This document shows positions 41,501 to 46,396 of a stretch of DNA of 64,000 nt, piece by piece. Within the stretch, counting starts at the first letter, position 1, and each line of letters begins with the position of its first letter. The notes beneath the pieces are model-generated. The model searched no databases. It was not told the DNA's origin and saw nothing but the letters and a program-made list of their open reading frames with translations. The translations under genes and the position numbers were made by a program. The DNA comes from Dipteris shenzhenensis (Eukaryota; Polypodiophyta; Polypodiopsida; Gleicheniales), in NCBI GenBank assembly GCA_047967505.1, contig CM106541.1; one strand, 5' to 3'.

Positions 41501-44390
41501 TGGCTACCATGCTATGTTGTTGTTTGTAGGAATTTGTCTTCCCAATGCATCTGAAGACTTTGTGGCAAATTATTCCTGTCAGAATGCAGGAACAGAGAGG
41601 AGCCAGGGGACCAATATGTGGGTCAGCGATCTGTGATAATGATGACAGCCTCAGAAATCTTGCAAAGATTACATGCATATTATACTAGCATACTTTTATG
41701 TGACCATTGATTTAGATTCAGCCTGGGTGGGGACTATTGTCAGGCTTTTAGTATTCTAAATTGTCAAAAGTGCCCTTAAATTTACATGCATGTGCATACC
41801 AGCACACTTATATGTGACCATTGATTTAAGATCCAGTCTTGTGGGGACTATAAAGACGCTTTTAGTATTCTACATTGCTCTTATAGAACTGTCCTTTATG
41901 CGTAGACTGCCAAAAGTGCCCTTAAATTTGGAGTCTGCAGTTGCTTAGGTCGAATTATCTTCATGCGTGTTGTCATTTCTGGTTGGTGCATGGAGAGTGA
42001 TCCACCTTTACTTAATGTATTTTATGCAGGTATTTTGGCTGTATCCGCTGTACATAATAAGCTTTGTGATCAACTGTATCTGGTTAGTGCAACTTTAAAT
42101 GCATAATGCTATTCACATTCTATCTGATACATAGTCTGAGTGCTTTTTGTGTGGCAAAATCTTCTCTCATCAGTCTTTTTGGCTTGTGCCATATGATAAC
42201 TGTGACTGCCAACTCAGAATGCCATGTAAAAGAATCTTAAGTAAATTGGCTAGGTTGTAGAGTAATATCTTCAGCTGAGTGTTTAAAGGCTTGGAGGCTG
42301 GAGTTTAAGTGGGTAGGCATTGCAGGTATAATGAAATTGCACTGCAAGCTTTTGCAGTGCTAGAGCAAAATGACCATATGGATCCTCTTCAACAGCAACA
42401 GCAGTCTCAGAAAAAGCCAGCTCAACGTCGAACAAGCCAGAGCAGAGGGGGAGTTGAGAGGTAATTTCATAGTTTGAAATCTGGACATTTATGAGGTGAG
42501 TGTAAGCAGGTATACTCTTAGTTTCGGAATTTGATGCCATACATATAGTAACTTGTTTATATCCTGATGCAGAATTTTGCTGAGCATTGGTGAGCAGATC
42601 TATTCTGTTATTATGCTGAGTATTTTCTTTATTGAGGTTTGTCTCACGAGGAAACCACAATCTGCTTTTAAAAGGGACTTTGGGCATACTTTTGGATTAT
42701 AATTGCTCATTCTCTTTTCTTTTAAACCTTACTCTTCTAGGCCATCCATCACTCCGTATATGCACACACTGTTGACACCATGCATGGTTAGGGAGACCAT
42801 CTTTTTATTGCCCTTCGTTAAAGAAAAATTAGCAGCTTGCGTCATATCTGAGCATGAATCTGGCTCCCTTTTCAAAACGCCTAAAAGTTTTAAGCCTGGT
42901 TATGCACTTGCATGTTGCATTCAAGAGAACAAATGAAATAAATGTGGATAGAATAATGATTGAAATGCCTGGAAGAAACATAACATGGCACCAGTCAGAA
43001 TATATGATGGATGGCATACTGTTAACTTTGTTATGACATTTTGGCTGCAGGTATTTGCTGTCAGTTTTATACCTTATGTTGGACAATACCTAAATTTCCT
43101 CCTCTTATCGTGGCTATATGCTTATTATTGCTTTGAGTAAGTCGTTTTCTTAGTCATTTGGTCATTGGGTTTGGAAAGTGATACAGGGAGATTCTTTTCT
43201 GTAATTATATTAAAAGATTTTAAAAGACAAGCCATTCCAGTGTTCTTTCCGTTTTTGGTTTTTGTGGTCGACAGCTACAAATGGGGATTCGCAGATTGGA
43301 ACCTTGAAAGGCGACTTTTGTTCTTTGAAACGAATTGGGCTTTCTTTGCAGGCTTTGGTAAGCTACTTTCAAAGTGTGATGCGATAGGATATCAAAGTGA
43401 ATGGTTTTGTGTGTTTCAGAAGAGAAACTAGCACTCAGTTATGCATCATAGAGTGAGTGGAAACTTGAAAGGCATCTTGTATTTCAGAGTGTCATTGGGA
43501 CTGACTTCATCACAAGTACGGTTTGTGCTTGTACCCAATTAGTTCAACAAAAAGTCAATCATTACAATACCTTTGAAAGAAATTGATTTTTCTGTGAGTC
43601 AGGTATTAGTATTTACACCTCTTAAATTCGTGACTTTGAATGGCAACAAGGCACCCACACTCTCCGATCTTTTTGAAACCGATTAGATTCATGTGCACTG
43701 TTTCTTTGTACTAGCATTCTAACTAGCAGTTCAGGGTGCTGGATTTGTTTCAGAATGTTAATCTTCTATTCAAAATTTTCCTTGGGCAGTCTCTGATGGC
43801 TTGCTTCCATCAGTTTGCGCCTTATTCAGGATGTGCTGAAAGAAGCCCACTCACAGATTTACTCACATGGACAACATTTAAACGGATGTGTGTGCACGTA
43901 GTTTCGGATTCAGAGGTGTATTCAAGGTCGAATCATAGTAGGGCCTTACAACCGTTGCATGCACTGAAGCTGATCCAAATACTAGGTGTCATGTCTAGTT
44001 GTCTCTGTGAATGTCCTGACAGGAAGCTAATTGTTTGTCTTCCAGGGAGTCCATGTGTACTCGCAACATTCTTTTTCAGTCCATTCATCAGTTATGGAGT
44101 CATGGCAGTACTTTTCCCCCTGGTACAAATCTGAAGTTTTGTTTGTTCAATGTCTTCTGTTTCTTGTGTTTCTCATCCTTTCCTTTTATGTATTTTGATA
44201 CCTCACATTGTTCTGTTGTTTAGGATTGAAGGCGTTTAATAGTGGCTAATGTTGTACATACTTGCAGTTCGTACTCGTAGCAACTGCTTCCCATCCGGAG
44301 CTTGTCATAGCCTCATACACAGGTGGAAAGGATTCTCATGCACAGTGGAGAAGGCTTCCTGTGTTCTACCTATCTAACATGTTAATGTAA
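14414..44390 (+). CDS. EI24: EI24-family membrane protein gene, 11 exons over 30 kb
   Basis: Conserved EI24 (etoposide-induced 2.4) peptides lie on splice-flanked exons in order along the + strand. They are YGRLWFAGFRDACCLHR (exon 1), VKTGQCFVLNGCIFLG (exon 2), SIFFFQKFVIPILHW (exon 3), VFWLYPLYIISFV, YNEIALQAFAVLEQND, SIGEQIYSVIMLSIFF, PYVGQYLNFLLLSWLYAYYC, DWNLERRLLFFETNWAFFAG and GSPCVLATFFFSPFISYG. The product of about 316 residues matches the family's size. It has several hydrophobic membrane segments and a Gln-rich cytosolic loop. EI24 proteins are ER membrane proteins linked to autophagy in animals; the role here is inferred from homology only. Introns 1-3 are 9.1, 12.2 and 5.6-5.7 kb and full of retroelements, while the others are 0.1-0.7 kb. 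Exon 4 is doubtful because it has an in-frame TGA and a phase mismatch, so the locus could be a recent pseudogene. An upstream in-frame ATG at 14363 would add 17 residues. Confidence 0.85.
14640..15934. repeat. Palindrome-rich, LTR-like sequence in intron 1
   Basis: No gene is seen. From about 14940 to 15760 the sequence is GC-richer and full of short inverted repeats, such as GGCAGC-6nt-GCTGCC near 15041 and GGCTGG-7nt-CCAGCC near 15399-15417. It is followed by a TATA-like TATATAA at 15730-15736. The same style is seen in the LTR at 17619. I read it as a possible LTR of a related element, but no terminal TG/CA pair or primer site was confirmed. Confidence 0.35.
15950..16137 (+). pseudogene. 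Gypsy RNase H fragment
   Basis: The frame reads RPVAYYSRKFNDAEKNYSVY followed by DRELLGVIQALKHWKPFLYG. This is the central block of Ty3 RNase H, with the catalytic Glu-bearing YxxxDRELL motif. The N-terminal catalytic Asp strand is degraded. The frame then runs straight into LINE sequence. Confidence 0.8.
16138..16735 (+). mobile_element. 5'-truncated LINE, same family as 47827-55164
   Basis: The reading SWEILASISSWHIWRARCTE near 16340-16400 matches PVWEIISSIAGWHIWTSRCS at the C-terminus of the full-length LINE. So does GLRWHYQPQSFLF near 16577, compared with GLRWHYSPPRWLF. It ends with CCCC and 14 A. It interrupts a gypsy element. No clean target-site duplication is visible because gypsy sequence is missing at the junction. 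The left boundary is approximate. Confidence 0.75.
16737..17615 (+). pseudogene. Gypsy integrase core and chromodomain
   Basis: TITSDRDSKFTSNFWQALFD (second catalytic Asp) begins at the LINE junction. STFRPQSNGEMEKYNG follows with the catalytic Glu kept. After it come FLPLVQAILNDTYSSSVGRT and PYEAAFGRRF. After a frameshift near 17180 the C-terminus reads LRLLDSWTMHNVFHVAWLKP (the HNVFHVSxLKP motif), and a chromodomain-like tail (GRRIREFYTNFRDRGTHEAV WLDEDFF). A TAG (16927) and a TAG at 17551 interrupt it. Confidence 0.75.
17619..18760 (+). repeat. LTR of chromovirus (3' end approximate)
   Basis: The LTR begins TGTCACATG after the polypurine tract. It has a TATA box TATAAAA at 18049-18055 about 430 bp in. 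Before the TATA box lie hairpin-forming inverted repeats: GGCAGCC-6nt-GGCTGCC (17908-17927), CCCTGGC-6nt-GCCAGGG (17937-17956) and CAGTCTG-5nt-CAGACCG (17986-18004). The right end is not defined by a second copy. Confidence 0.55.
18049..18055 (+). promoter_or_regulatory. LTR TATA box
   Basis: TATAAAA in GCCCTATAAAAGGGCC, placed directly after the hairpin cluster of the LTR. The core is itself flanked by GCCC/GGGC. Confidence 0.55.
18761..19371. other. Intron 1 sequence, nothing recognised
   Basis: AT-rich DNA between the chromovirus LTR and the minus-strand LINE tail. No domain, repeat or regulatory site can be supported. Confidence 0.4.
19372..19565 (-). mobile_element. LINE 3' end, minus strand, same family as 47827
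   Basis: A poly-T run (19379-19388) is followed by CGCAAAAAGTAGTGCTAG and TTATATTGCTTGAAAACGAGA. On the minus strand this reads as the same 3' terminal sequence as the full-length LINE (TTGTTCTCGAAGTAATATAA, TTAGCACTGTTTTTTCGGTA, then A). It is a strongly 5'-truncated insertion and abuts gypsy RNase H sequence at about 19566. Confidence 0.7.
19566..21150 (+). pseudogene. Chromovirus pol 3' half: RNase H, integrase, chromodomain
   Basis: The end of RNase H reads MYHFQIVHTPGVRNKGADTL. The integrase core has PWESIAMDFIFDLPRSKS (first Asp), FIVSDRDPRMTSLFWRALF (second Asp, near 20255) and DGQSEVANST (catalytic Glu kept, near 20360). A C-terminal part, LKEGDWVLLKFEKARL, HWRIHNVFHVSLLKKFQG, precedes a chromodomain (DELEEILQ at 20945, then EFYKYLVKFKNYSALDAKWM in another frame). 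Several stops and shifts make it non-functional. The LINE tail at 19372 cut off its upstream half. Confidence 0.8.
21163..21950 (+). repeat. LTR of chromovirus with phased palindrome array
   Basis: GTCGAGGGGA is a polypurine tract immediately before TGTTACCAAG, which opens the LTR. Its first 350 bp match, in reverse complement, the LTR at 33435-34218 (both read CCAAG-TTGTAAATACTCC-like sequence after the start). Bases 21283-21463 hold the regular palindrome array described separately. The 3' end is estimated from the 784-bp length of the inverted copy. Confidence 0.65.
21283..21463 (+). repeat. Nine phased 13-14 bp interrupted palindromes
   Basis: Units of 5-bp arm, 3-4 bp spacer and 5-bp complementary arm start at 21283, 21303, 21323, 21343, 21362, 21392, 21412, 21432 and 21451. 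Examples are TTGAC-TTTG-GTCAA, TTAAC-TATG-GTTAA, CTAAC-CCCG-GTTAG and TTGGC-TTTG-GCCAA. The steps are 20, 20, 20, 19, 30, 20, 20 and 19 bp. Seven of nine units have fully complementary arms. Several contain the TTGAC core bound by WRKY factors in plants; whether they act so here is unknown. Confidence 0.85.
21951..23583. other. Intron 1 remainder, nothing recognised
   Basis: There is a C-rich run at 22324-22370 (CCCCTCCCCCC, TTCTCCCCC). The 174-codon frame at 22572-23096 has no family resemblance and mixed composition. I see no splice signals or domain to support a gene before EI24 exon 2. Confidence 0.4.
23584..23649 (+). CDS. EI24: EI24-like exon 2
   Basis: The acceptor TTTTTGTCATGGCAG ends at 23583 and the donor GGAAG|GTGATG starts at 23650. 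In the phase set by exon 1 the 66 nt read SHKVFVKTGQCFVLNGCIFL plus Gly. The TGQCFxLNGxxFLG block is strongly conserved in plant EI24 proteins. The exon ends in phase 2 (AG), completed by the T that opens exon 3. Confidence 0.85.
23826..24480 (+). repeat. LTR-like fragment related to 28550-29098
   Basis: From about 23840 the sequence CATAATTGGACTAAGGGACT, with TCTAGGGTCA and TAGTCTAACCTAGGGTTTGG following, parallels the reverse complement of the LTR at 28550-29098 over about 130 bp. It carries the same CTAACC/GGTTAG-type short inverted repeats. A TATAAAAG at 23801-23808 lies just upstream. Ends are approximate and no adjoining pol sequence is seen. Confidence 0.45.
24701..24780. repeat. 40-bp tandem duplication
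   Basis: TGCCTGTTAAATAGGAACAT... at 24701-24740 is repeated at 24741-24780 with three differences (TGCCTG/TGCCGA and the last base). The copies are head to tail inside intron 2. Confidence 0.9.
24780..25030. repeat. CATGCA-rich stretch
   Basis: The palindromic hexamer family TGCATG/CATGCA occurs about ten times in 250 bp, including GCATGCATGCATGCAG at about 24817. CATGCA is the core of the plant RY element, but here it looks like simple-sequence expansion within intronic repeat DNA. Confidence 0.6.
25436..25611. repeat. Diverged tandem duplication, period about 100 bp
   Basis: GCTGCACAGATTTGAGCTGG...CCAGAGTGTCTGG is followed by GCTGCACAGATGTGACCTGA...CAAGAGTGTCTGG. The two units are about 80% alike and lie head to tail in intron 2. 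The frames through it are not genes. Confidence 0.7.
25645..27476. other. Intron 2 sequence, nothing recognised
   Basis: AT-rich DNA with a (CT)n microsatellite at about 27059-27093. No domain is legible on either strand. Confidence 0.4.
27477..27873 (+). pseudogene. RTE-like LINE reverse transcriptase fragment
   Basis: ALYERITCRVCTPQC and VKQGCPL at 27483-27580, followed after a short deletion by PYADDVMILNTTLALQSHLM at 27602 and CESRDMKVNLDKTKIMIFNT. These are RT motifs of RTE/R-type non-LTR elements: the GVKQGCPLSP and YADDVVLL blocks, with the catalytic YADD intact. The region between the two motifs is missing. It is in intron 2, + strand. Confidence 0.8.
28006..28357. repeat. Diverged tandem duplication, about 195-bp period
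   Basis: GAGCAACATGCTTCCTTGTC at 28006 recurs at 28201. Both copies continue through CATCT(C/G)ATTTATGGGAA to CTTGACAACTCT at about 28181 and 28357. The second copy is about 20 bp shorter and clearly diverged. It follows the RTE-like RT fragment, so it may derive from the element's 3' region. Confidence 0.75.
28536..28549 (-). other. Primer-binding site (initiator-Met tRNA type)
   Basis: On the minus strand TGGTATCAGAGCCC follows directly after the LTR end CTTACA. This is the classical plant tRNA-iMet primer-binding site. Confidence 0.75.
28550..29098 (-). repeat. 549-bp LTR, minus orientation
   Basis: On the minus strand it starts TGTTATGTCCATAATTGGAC at 29098 and ends CTTACA at 28550. It is preceded by a polypurine-like AAAGGTGGGAGAA (29099-29111) and followed by an iMet primer-binding site. 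Its 5' part carries several 5-3/4-5 palindromes at roughly 20-bp steps. Having a PPT on one side and a PBS on the other is unusual for a single LTR. Confidence 0.65.
29112..30061. other. Intron 2 sequence, possible element tail
   Basis: On the minus strand 29445-29300 reads as an open acidic tail (MNPDMKEKYIWHDIERLQHY) ending about 190 bp before the PPT-like tract. It could be the C-terminus of the element whose LTR is at 28550-29098, but no family is recognised. The + ORF at 29646-29882 is likewise unrecognised. Confidence 0.3.
30062..30330 (-). pseudogene. RTE-like LINE RT N-terminal fragment, minus strand
   Basis: The minus strand reads THAPTLAKLFNKAFPKIR and, in the next frame, HHRKGDPMDIGNCRTIMVAH followed by LMTKVYGSALE. 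This is the first conserved RT region of non-LTR elements (IPKxGD, YRxIxL, KxxxxxL). It matches the type of element seen at 27477 but in the opposite orientation. One frameshift is visible. Confidence 0.65.
30331..33420. other. Intron 2 sequence, mostly unassigned
   Basis: No gene is supported. There is a C-rich stretch at 30640-30740, a short tandem repeat (ACCAAATAATAxTCATGCTTGAGGA at 31142 and 31190), and a palindrome cluster at 32673-32743. The ORFs at 32190-32651 (-) and 33098-33388 (+) have no recognisable family. The last 300 bp lie just inside the primer-binding site of the minus LTR and may be its leader. Confidence 0.35.
32673..32743. repeat. Short phased palindromes in LTR-like sequence
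   Basis: CAGAC-TGGA-GTCTG (32673), CCAAC-CA-GTTAG (32693), CGGAC-CATG-GTCTG (32711) and CTACC-TGGG-GTTAG (32730) follow at steps of 20, 18 and 19 bp. Three of the four have one arm mismatch. The design resembles the arrays at 21283 and 33916. Confidence 0.5.
33421..33434 (-). other. Primer-binding site (initiator-Met tRNA type)
   Basis: On the minus strand TTGGTATCGAAGCG follows the LTR end TTTACA and differs only slightly from the standard TGGTATCAGAGC. Confidence 0.65.
33435..34218 (-). repeat. 784-bp LTR, minus orientation, relative of LTR at 21163
   Basis: On the minus strand it begins TATCACCAAGTTGTAAATAC at 34218, close to TGTTACCAAGCTGTAAATAC of the LTR at 21163, and ends in TTTACA before a primer-binding site. 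The first about 350 bp of both LTRs align and share the palindrome array. The terminal T-A instead of T-G at 34218 is a mutation. No pol sequence follows on the minus side, so the element is truncated or recombined. Confidence 0.65.
33916..34098 (-). repeat. Palindrome array, inverted homologue of 21283-21463
   Basis: Nine 14-bp units start at 33916, 33936, 33956, 33976, 34006, 34025, 34045, 34065 and 34085, for example TTGAC-TGAA-GTCAA, TTGGC-CAAA-GCCAA and CTAAC-CAAA-GTTAG. Read on the minus strand the steps are 20, 20, 20, 19, 30, 20, 20 and 20. This is the same order, including the single 30-bp step, as the + strand array. Arm mismatches are more frequent here, consistent with an older copy. 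Confidence 0.85.
34518..35193 (+). repeat. Putative LTR with TATA box and primer site, plus strand
   Basis: A polypurine-like GGACAAAGGGGCAGGA (34498-34513) precedes the proposed start. A TATATAAA lies at 34875-34882. The proposed end is followed by TGGTATTAGAGC (35194-35205), close to the iMet primer-binding site. No gag/pol follows directly. EI24 exon 3 lies 650 bp downstream, so it would be a truncated copy. The left end is uncertain. Confidence 0.4.
35206..35549. other. Intron 2 end, nothing recognised
   Basis: T-rich intronic DNA with no domain, leading into the duplicated block around EI24 exon 3. Confidence 0.4.
35684..35723 (+). pseudogene. Degenerate duplicate of EI24-like exon 3
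   Basis: Acceptor, exon and donor recur 160 bp upstream of exon 3: GCTTGTAACGCAG, then sequence reading SIFIFQNVDFPIFL, then CTG|GTTATT. It is 2 nt shorter than the downstream copy. It therefore leaves phase 0 instead of phase 2 and cannot be spliced in frame to the following exon. It is a decayed tandem exon copy; alternative use cannot be excluded. Confidence 0.6.
35844..35885 (+). CDS. EI24: EI24-like exon 3 (functional copy)
   Basis: The acceptor GCTTGTAATGCAG ends at 35843 and the donor CACTG|GTTATTG starts at 35886. In frame it reads SIFFFQKFVIPILHW, matching the family block in which FLGS-x-F precedes V/I-P-x-L-x-W. The 42-nt exon ends in phase 2. A degenerate second copy lies exactly 160 bp upstream. 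The intron before it is 12.2 kb. Confidence 0.75.
36980..37620 (+). pseudogene. Gypsy gag (capsid) remnant
   Basis: STTWEGFKKEFRKHFLPLD at 36998, then MQVNDFIFGLNDGIKMEVQA and LNEAIAIALNYEYTRS, match the retrotransposon gag capsid fold (WxxFKxxFxxxFxP, FxxGLxxxxxxxV). A Cys-rich GLCFGC...DCP string in another frame near 37545-37585 looks like the remains of the zinc knuckle. There are frameshifts at 37330 and later. Confidence 0.75.
37820..38900 (+). pseudogene. Gypsy protease and partial reverse transcriptase
   Basis: ASTHNIINSKLVKMIKL (37908 onward) is the post-active-site part of the retropepsin. RT is seen as GTEPVNRLVYRLSSTEEAEV near 38463, HRYLMVGIDDLLDALH near 38665, SKIDIKSGYHQIQVRVENG near 38733 and NYEFLVMPFGLTNALA near 38820. 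The frame is broken repeatedly. The segment that should hold the catalytic YxDD is absent after 38880. Confidence 0.7.
39000..39808 (+). pseudogene. Gypsy integrase remnant
   Basis: The zinc-binding region reads HDSPCARHSGVEKTYNLV (39178 onward), but the second Cys of the CxxC pair is lost (CDTVFVM). The core contains TQGGYYSILVVIDRLTKLAH near 39420, IASDRDVKFTSNFWTVVFEA near 39567 (second Asp) and PETDGQTKIVNQTLEDLL. In the last motif the catalytic Glu is Lys (39686-39688). A frameshift lies near 39400. Confidence 0.75.
40030..40760 (+). pseudogene. Degenerate Ty1/copia RT C-terminus and RNase H
   Basis: FKMKDFGLLH near 40100, LDKSDVVDATPYRKLVGSLV near 40252, LKHLKGMVYFGSEYMSLI-like sequence near 40380 and FVISDWANDVDQ near 40448. 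These are the copia RNase H blocks (MKDLGxLHYFLG, PYRxLVGSLxYLT, DSDWAxD). Many shifts and stops; this is an old + strand copy in intron 3. Confidence 0.65.
40770..41520. other. Intron 3 end with CA-rich microsatellite
   Basis: No gene. CACAC/CATGCAC-rich sequence occupies about 41297-41470 (for example CACACATGCACGCACACACG). The rest is unassigned. Confidence 0.5.
41530..41699 (+). CDS. EI24: EI24-like exon 4, boundaries unresolved
   Basis: In the phase left by exon 3, the better acceptor (TTGTTGTTTGTAG, exon from 41530) gives WNLSSQCI and then TGA at 41552-41554. A second acceptor (CTGTCAGAATGCAG, exon from 41590) lies in the same frame and skips this stop. It reads NREEPGDQYVGQRSVIMM, then TASEILQRLHAYYTSILL. 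The last segment plausibly corresponds to the stretch preceding FWLYPLY in other EI24 proteins. The only GT donor after it (41700) leaves phase 1, whereas exon 5 needs phase 0. Either a small exon is missed or the gene carries a lesion. Confidence 0.45.
41691..41940. repeat. Diverged tandem duplication at EI24 exon 4 donor
   Basis: ACTTTTATGTGACCATTGAT at 41692 recurs as ACTTATATGTGACCATTGAT at about 41806. GTGGGGACTAT, CTTTTAGTATTCTA and AAAAGTGCCCTTAAATTT blocks follow in both. The first copy begins right at the last codons of candidate exon 4, so the duplication touches the splice donor. Confidence 0.75.
42030..42082 (+). CDS. EI24: EI24-like exon 5
   Basis: The acceptor TTTTATGCAG ends at 42029 and the donor ATCTG|GTTAGTG starts at 42083. 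It reads VFWLYPLYIISFVINCI plus two bases of Trp. The FWxYPLYxxSF motif is the best-conserved membrane segment of plant EI24. Entry is phase 0, exit phase 2. Confidence 0.85.
42326..42460 (+). CDS. EI24: EI24-like exon 6
   Basis: The acceptor GGCATTGCAG ends at 42325 and the donor GAGAG|GTAATT starts at 42461. It completes Trp and reads YNEIALQAFAVLEQNDHMDP, then a polar loop with five consecutive Gln and many Lys/Arg/Ser. The start matches the conserved WYNDIAxxAF motif. The loop is variable in the family and is presumably cytosolic. Exit phase 2. Confidence 0.85.
42573..42636 (+). CDS. EI24: EI24-like exon 7
   Basis: The acceptor TCCTGATGCAG ends at 42572 and the donor ATTGAG|GTTTGT starts at 42637. 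It reads RILLSIGEQIYSVIMLSI followed by FFIE. The GEQxYSVxxL string is a family signature at the start of a membrane helix. Exit phase 0. Confidence 0.85.
43051..43136 (+). CDS. EI24: EI24-like exon 8
   Basis: The acceptor TTTTGGCTGCAG ends at 43050 and the donor TTTGA|GTAAGTC is near consensus. It reads VFAVSFIPYVGQYLNFLL, then LSWLYAYYCF. This is the IPYxGxxLNFxLLSWxYAYYCFEYKW core of EI24. The 5' half of the following Asp codon is shared with exon 9. Confidence 0.9.
43275..43357 (+). CDS. EI24: EI24-like exon 9
   Basis: The acceptor GTGGTCGACAG ends at 43274 and the donor TTTG|GTAAGC starts at 43358. It reads DYKWGFADWNLERRLLFFET, then NWAFFAGF. This corresponds to the conserved FE(Y)KW...RLxFFExNWAFFAGFG segment. 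The family usually has Glu at the first position; here it is Asp. Exit phase 1. Confidence 0.9.
44046..44122 (+). CDS. EI24: EI24-like exon 10
   Basis: The acceptor GTTTGTCTTCCAG ends at 44045 and the donor CCCCTG|GTACAA starts at 44123. It reads GSPCVLATFFFSPFISYGV, then MAVLFPL, the last conserved hydrophobic segment of the family. Exit phase 0. Confidence 0.9.
44268..44390 (+). CDS. EI24: EI24-like exon 11 with stop codon
   Basis: The acceptor CATACTTGCAG ends at 44267. The exon reads FVLVATASHPELVIASYTGG and continues 20 more residues, ending LPVFYLSNMLM and TAA at 44388-44390. The start matches FVLTATGS-type C-termini of EI24. The long tail after it is less conserved but open. Entry phase 0 agrees with exon 10. 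Confidence 0.85.
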   Translation, partial: FVLVATASHPELVIASYTGGKDSHAQWRRLPVFYLSNMLM

Positions 44391-45640
44391 GGTGCTGTCT
44401 TATGATGACTGTTTAGTTGAACAATGAAGATGCAAATTTACAAACCATATTCCTCGAACTACTTTTTGCAGGTTGCCATTTCTCCGCTTCTTTCAAGGAG
44501 GGGCAAGTTTTCTTTCAAGTCGAACTCAAAAGACAAAGCAGGCTCCATGATATTGTTCTTGCAATCAATGTACATAATTTTAATGCTTTTTTGGTCTCAA
44601 GGAAACAACATGAAGAATCACAGAAGAATGCAAGGATGTACAGTACAAAAGAGGTCGTGATATTTGTATTGTAAGCTATGTGCTAAACCAATGTAATCAT
44701 CACACAGGATTATAATGCCATACACATGACAGCAGTCATGTGGAGATAGAACGTAAAGCATGGCAGGTAAAGTCCCAATGTCTCAGTGGCTACTGGGACT
44801 CTGCTTTCTGGACTGTACATAATTCGTTTATAATAAAAAAGATCTCATCTTAATTTGCTCCCTATGTGGATTTTAGCCTTGTTTTTCTCACCCAAAAAAT
44901 GTATATAGGTCGTCCTTGAAGCTGCTATTCATTTCCAAGCAAACGGAAATATGGCTCTTTTGTGTACATAAAGATGACAGTAGAATTTAAGTCTCATGGG
45001 ACCTTTTTAAGATTTCCGTTCTGTTGATTTTCTCATTCCACAATTTCTCCATCTACTTTTATTTTGTGAAAATGCAGGAAAAAGGTTTTGCATGAACTTG
45101 AAGAGAGAATACGTTTTACAAGATCACATGATAAGTTGCATAATTAATGGTTTTTTGTGTGTGATCCCTCCATGGAAAGGATCTTCTCTAAGACAATGTC
45201 CAAACTCTATCAGAGCACAACTCCCAGTCTACAGAGTAATACTATCAGACTCCTCGTTTACAATTCGATGAACTGAAATCTTATTTATGATGAAAATATA
45301 TTAGCATGCTTTTCCCTTAACTCGTGTAAGCTGAACTAGGGTTAGTTCTTCAGACAATGTGTATCCACTACTTCTGGCAAAGTGATGTTGTAATTTTCAT
45401 AAAAAGTTTATCATGCCTACAAACGTGAAAGCTACGTCAAGTAGTTCATATTCTCTAATCCACTATGTATGTAATACTCAACATAGATTGAAAGCCATAG
45501 CTAATGGCATAATGACAAAAAGCACAACAGGGTTAAATCATCTCTAGGAAGGAAAAAGATGGAGTGGATTTGGGAATCTAACTAGTTGGGCTAGGTGAGT
45601 GATGAGCTGCTAGTCAATTCACTGACTTAACTTATGAGCT
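44391..45640 (+). other. 3' UTR and downstream flank of EI24-like gene
   Basis: After the stop there is AT-rich sequence with an AATAAA-type signal in TTATAATAAAAAAGATC near 44830-44845, a plausible polyadenylation site about 450 bp past the stop. The short ORFs at 44417-44674 have no recognisable content. I see no further gene up to 45640. Confidence 0.4.
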
Positions 45641-46339
45641 CATAATTAGTCAAAGGAGGATCTCCTTGTTGGAGTTGCTAGTCTCCTCCCCCGGCCCCAT
45701 TTCCCTTGCACGCCCCCCTTTGCCTCTTGCCGTGCTCCTTCCCTGCTCCCTTCCGCCTCGTTCTACTTGCCCTCCCTCCTTGCTTCTTTCGAGCCCCTTT
45801 TGTCTCCGCACTCCCTTGCTCGACTTTCTTAGGTCGCTTCTTTGTTGCCTCTTCCATGCCCCCTCCCTCGACTCTCTTTGGTCGCCCCCCTCGTTACCTT
45901 TTTCGCCCCCTTGTGTTGTCTTCTGCCTGCCCTCCACCGTTATGCTTCTTTGCTACCCTCAACCGTGCAACCATTTGGTGATCGTGGAGTACCCGGAGTC
46001 CTTGGCTGAGGGATCTTTCATAAGCCTTTGCACAGGGCCTCGTTTTGGGACGGTTGAGGTTTCAAGATTTCCAAGGTAGTGCCTCTGGTGTAAATAGATG
46101 GAACACGTAGCGAGAGCCAGTCCTCATGATCAAAGTCGAGCCACCACTTAGTCGCAGCCTCACTTAGGTCAACAAGTGGAGGACTGAAGGGCTAGGGTCC
46201 ATAGGACAATACAAGTCACTTAGGGCGATGTTTTGTTAACACTGCCTTCCAAGTAGCGCTATAGTTAACACTTTTGAAAAAAAGTGTCCCACAGTTTCTT
46301 GCCAAGTGGCCCCCTTCCATTTTGGTTCTCTCTCTTCCC

Positions 46340-46396
<57 letters not shown>

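Noticed and set aside
41530-41690. Alternative frame of exon 4 reading EFVFPMHLKTLWQIIPV
   Set aside because: Open and superficially similar to an EI24 segment, but it needs phase 0 from the previous exon and has no phase-compatible donor before its TAG.
41980-42030. Upstream extension of exon 5 in frame
   Set aside because: The frame is open, but the sequence is a typical T-rich tract with a good acceptor at 42029; the conserved block starts exactly there.
45666-46079. 137-codon frame on the + strand
   Set aside because: Low-complexity Leu/Pro/Ser reading of a pyrimidine tract; no domain, no splice or promoter context.
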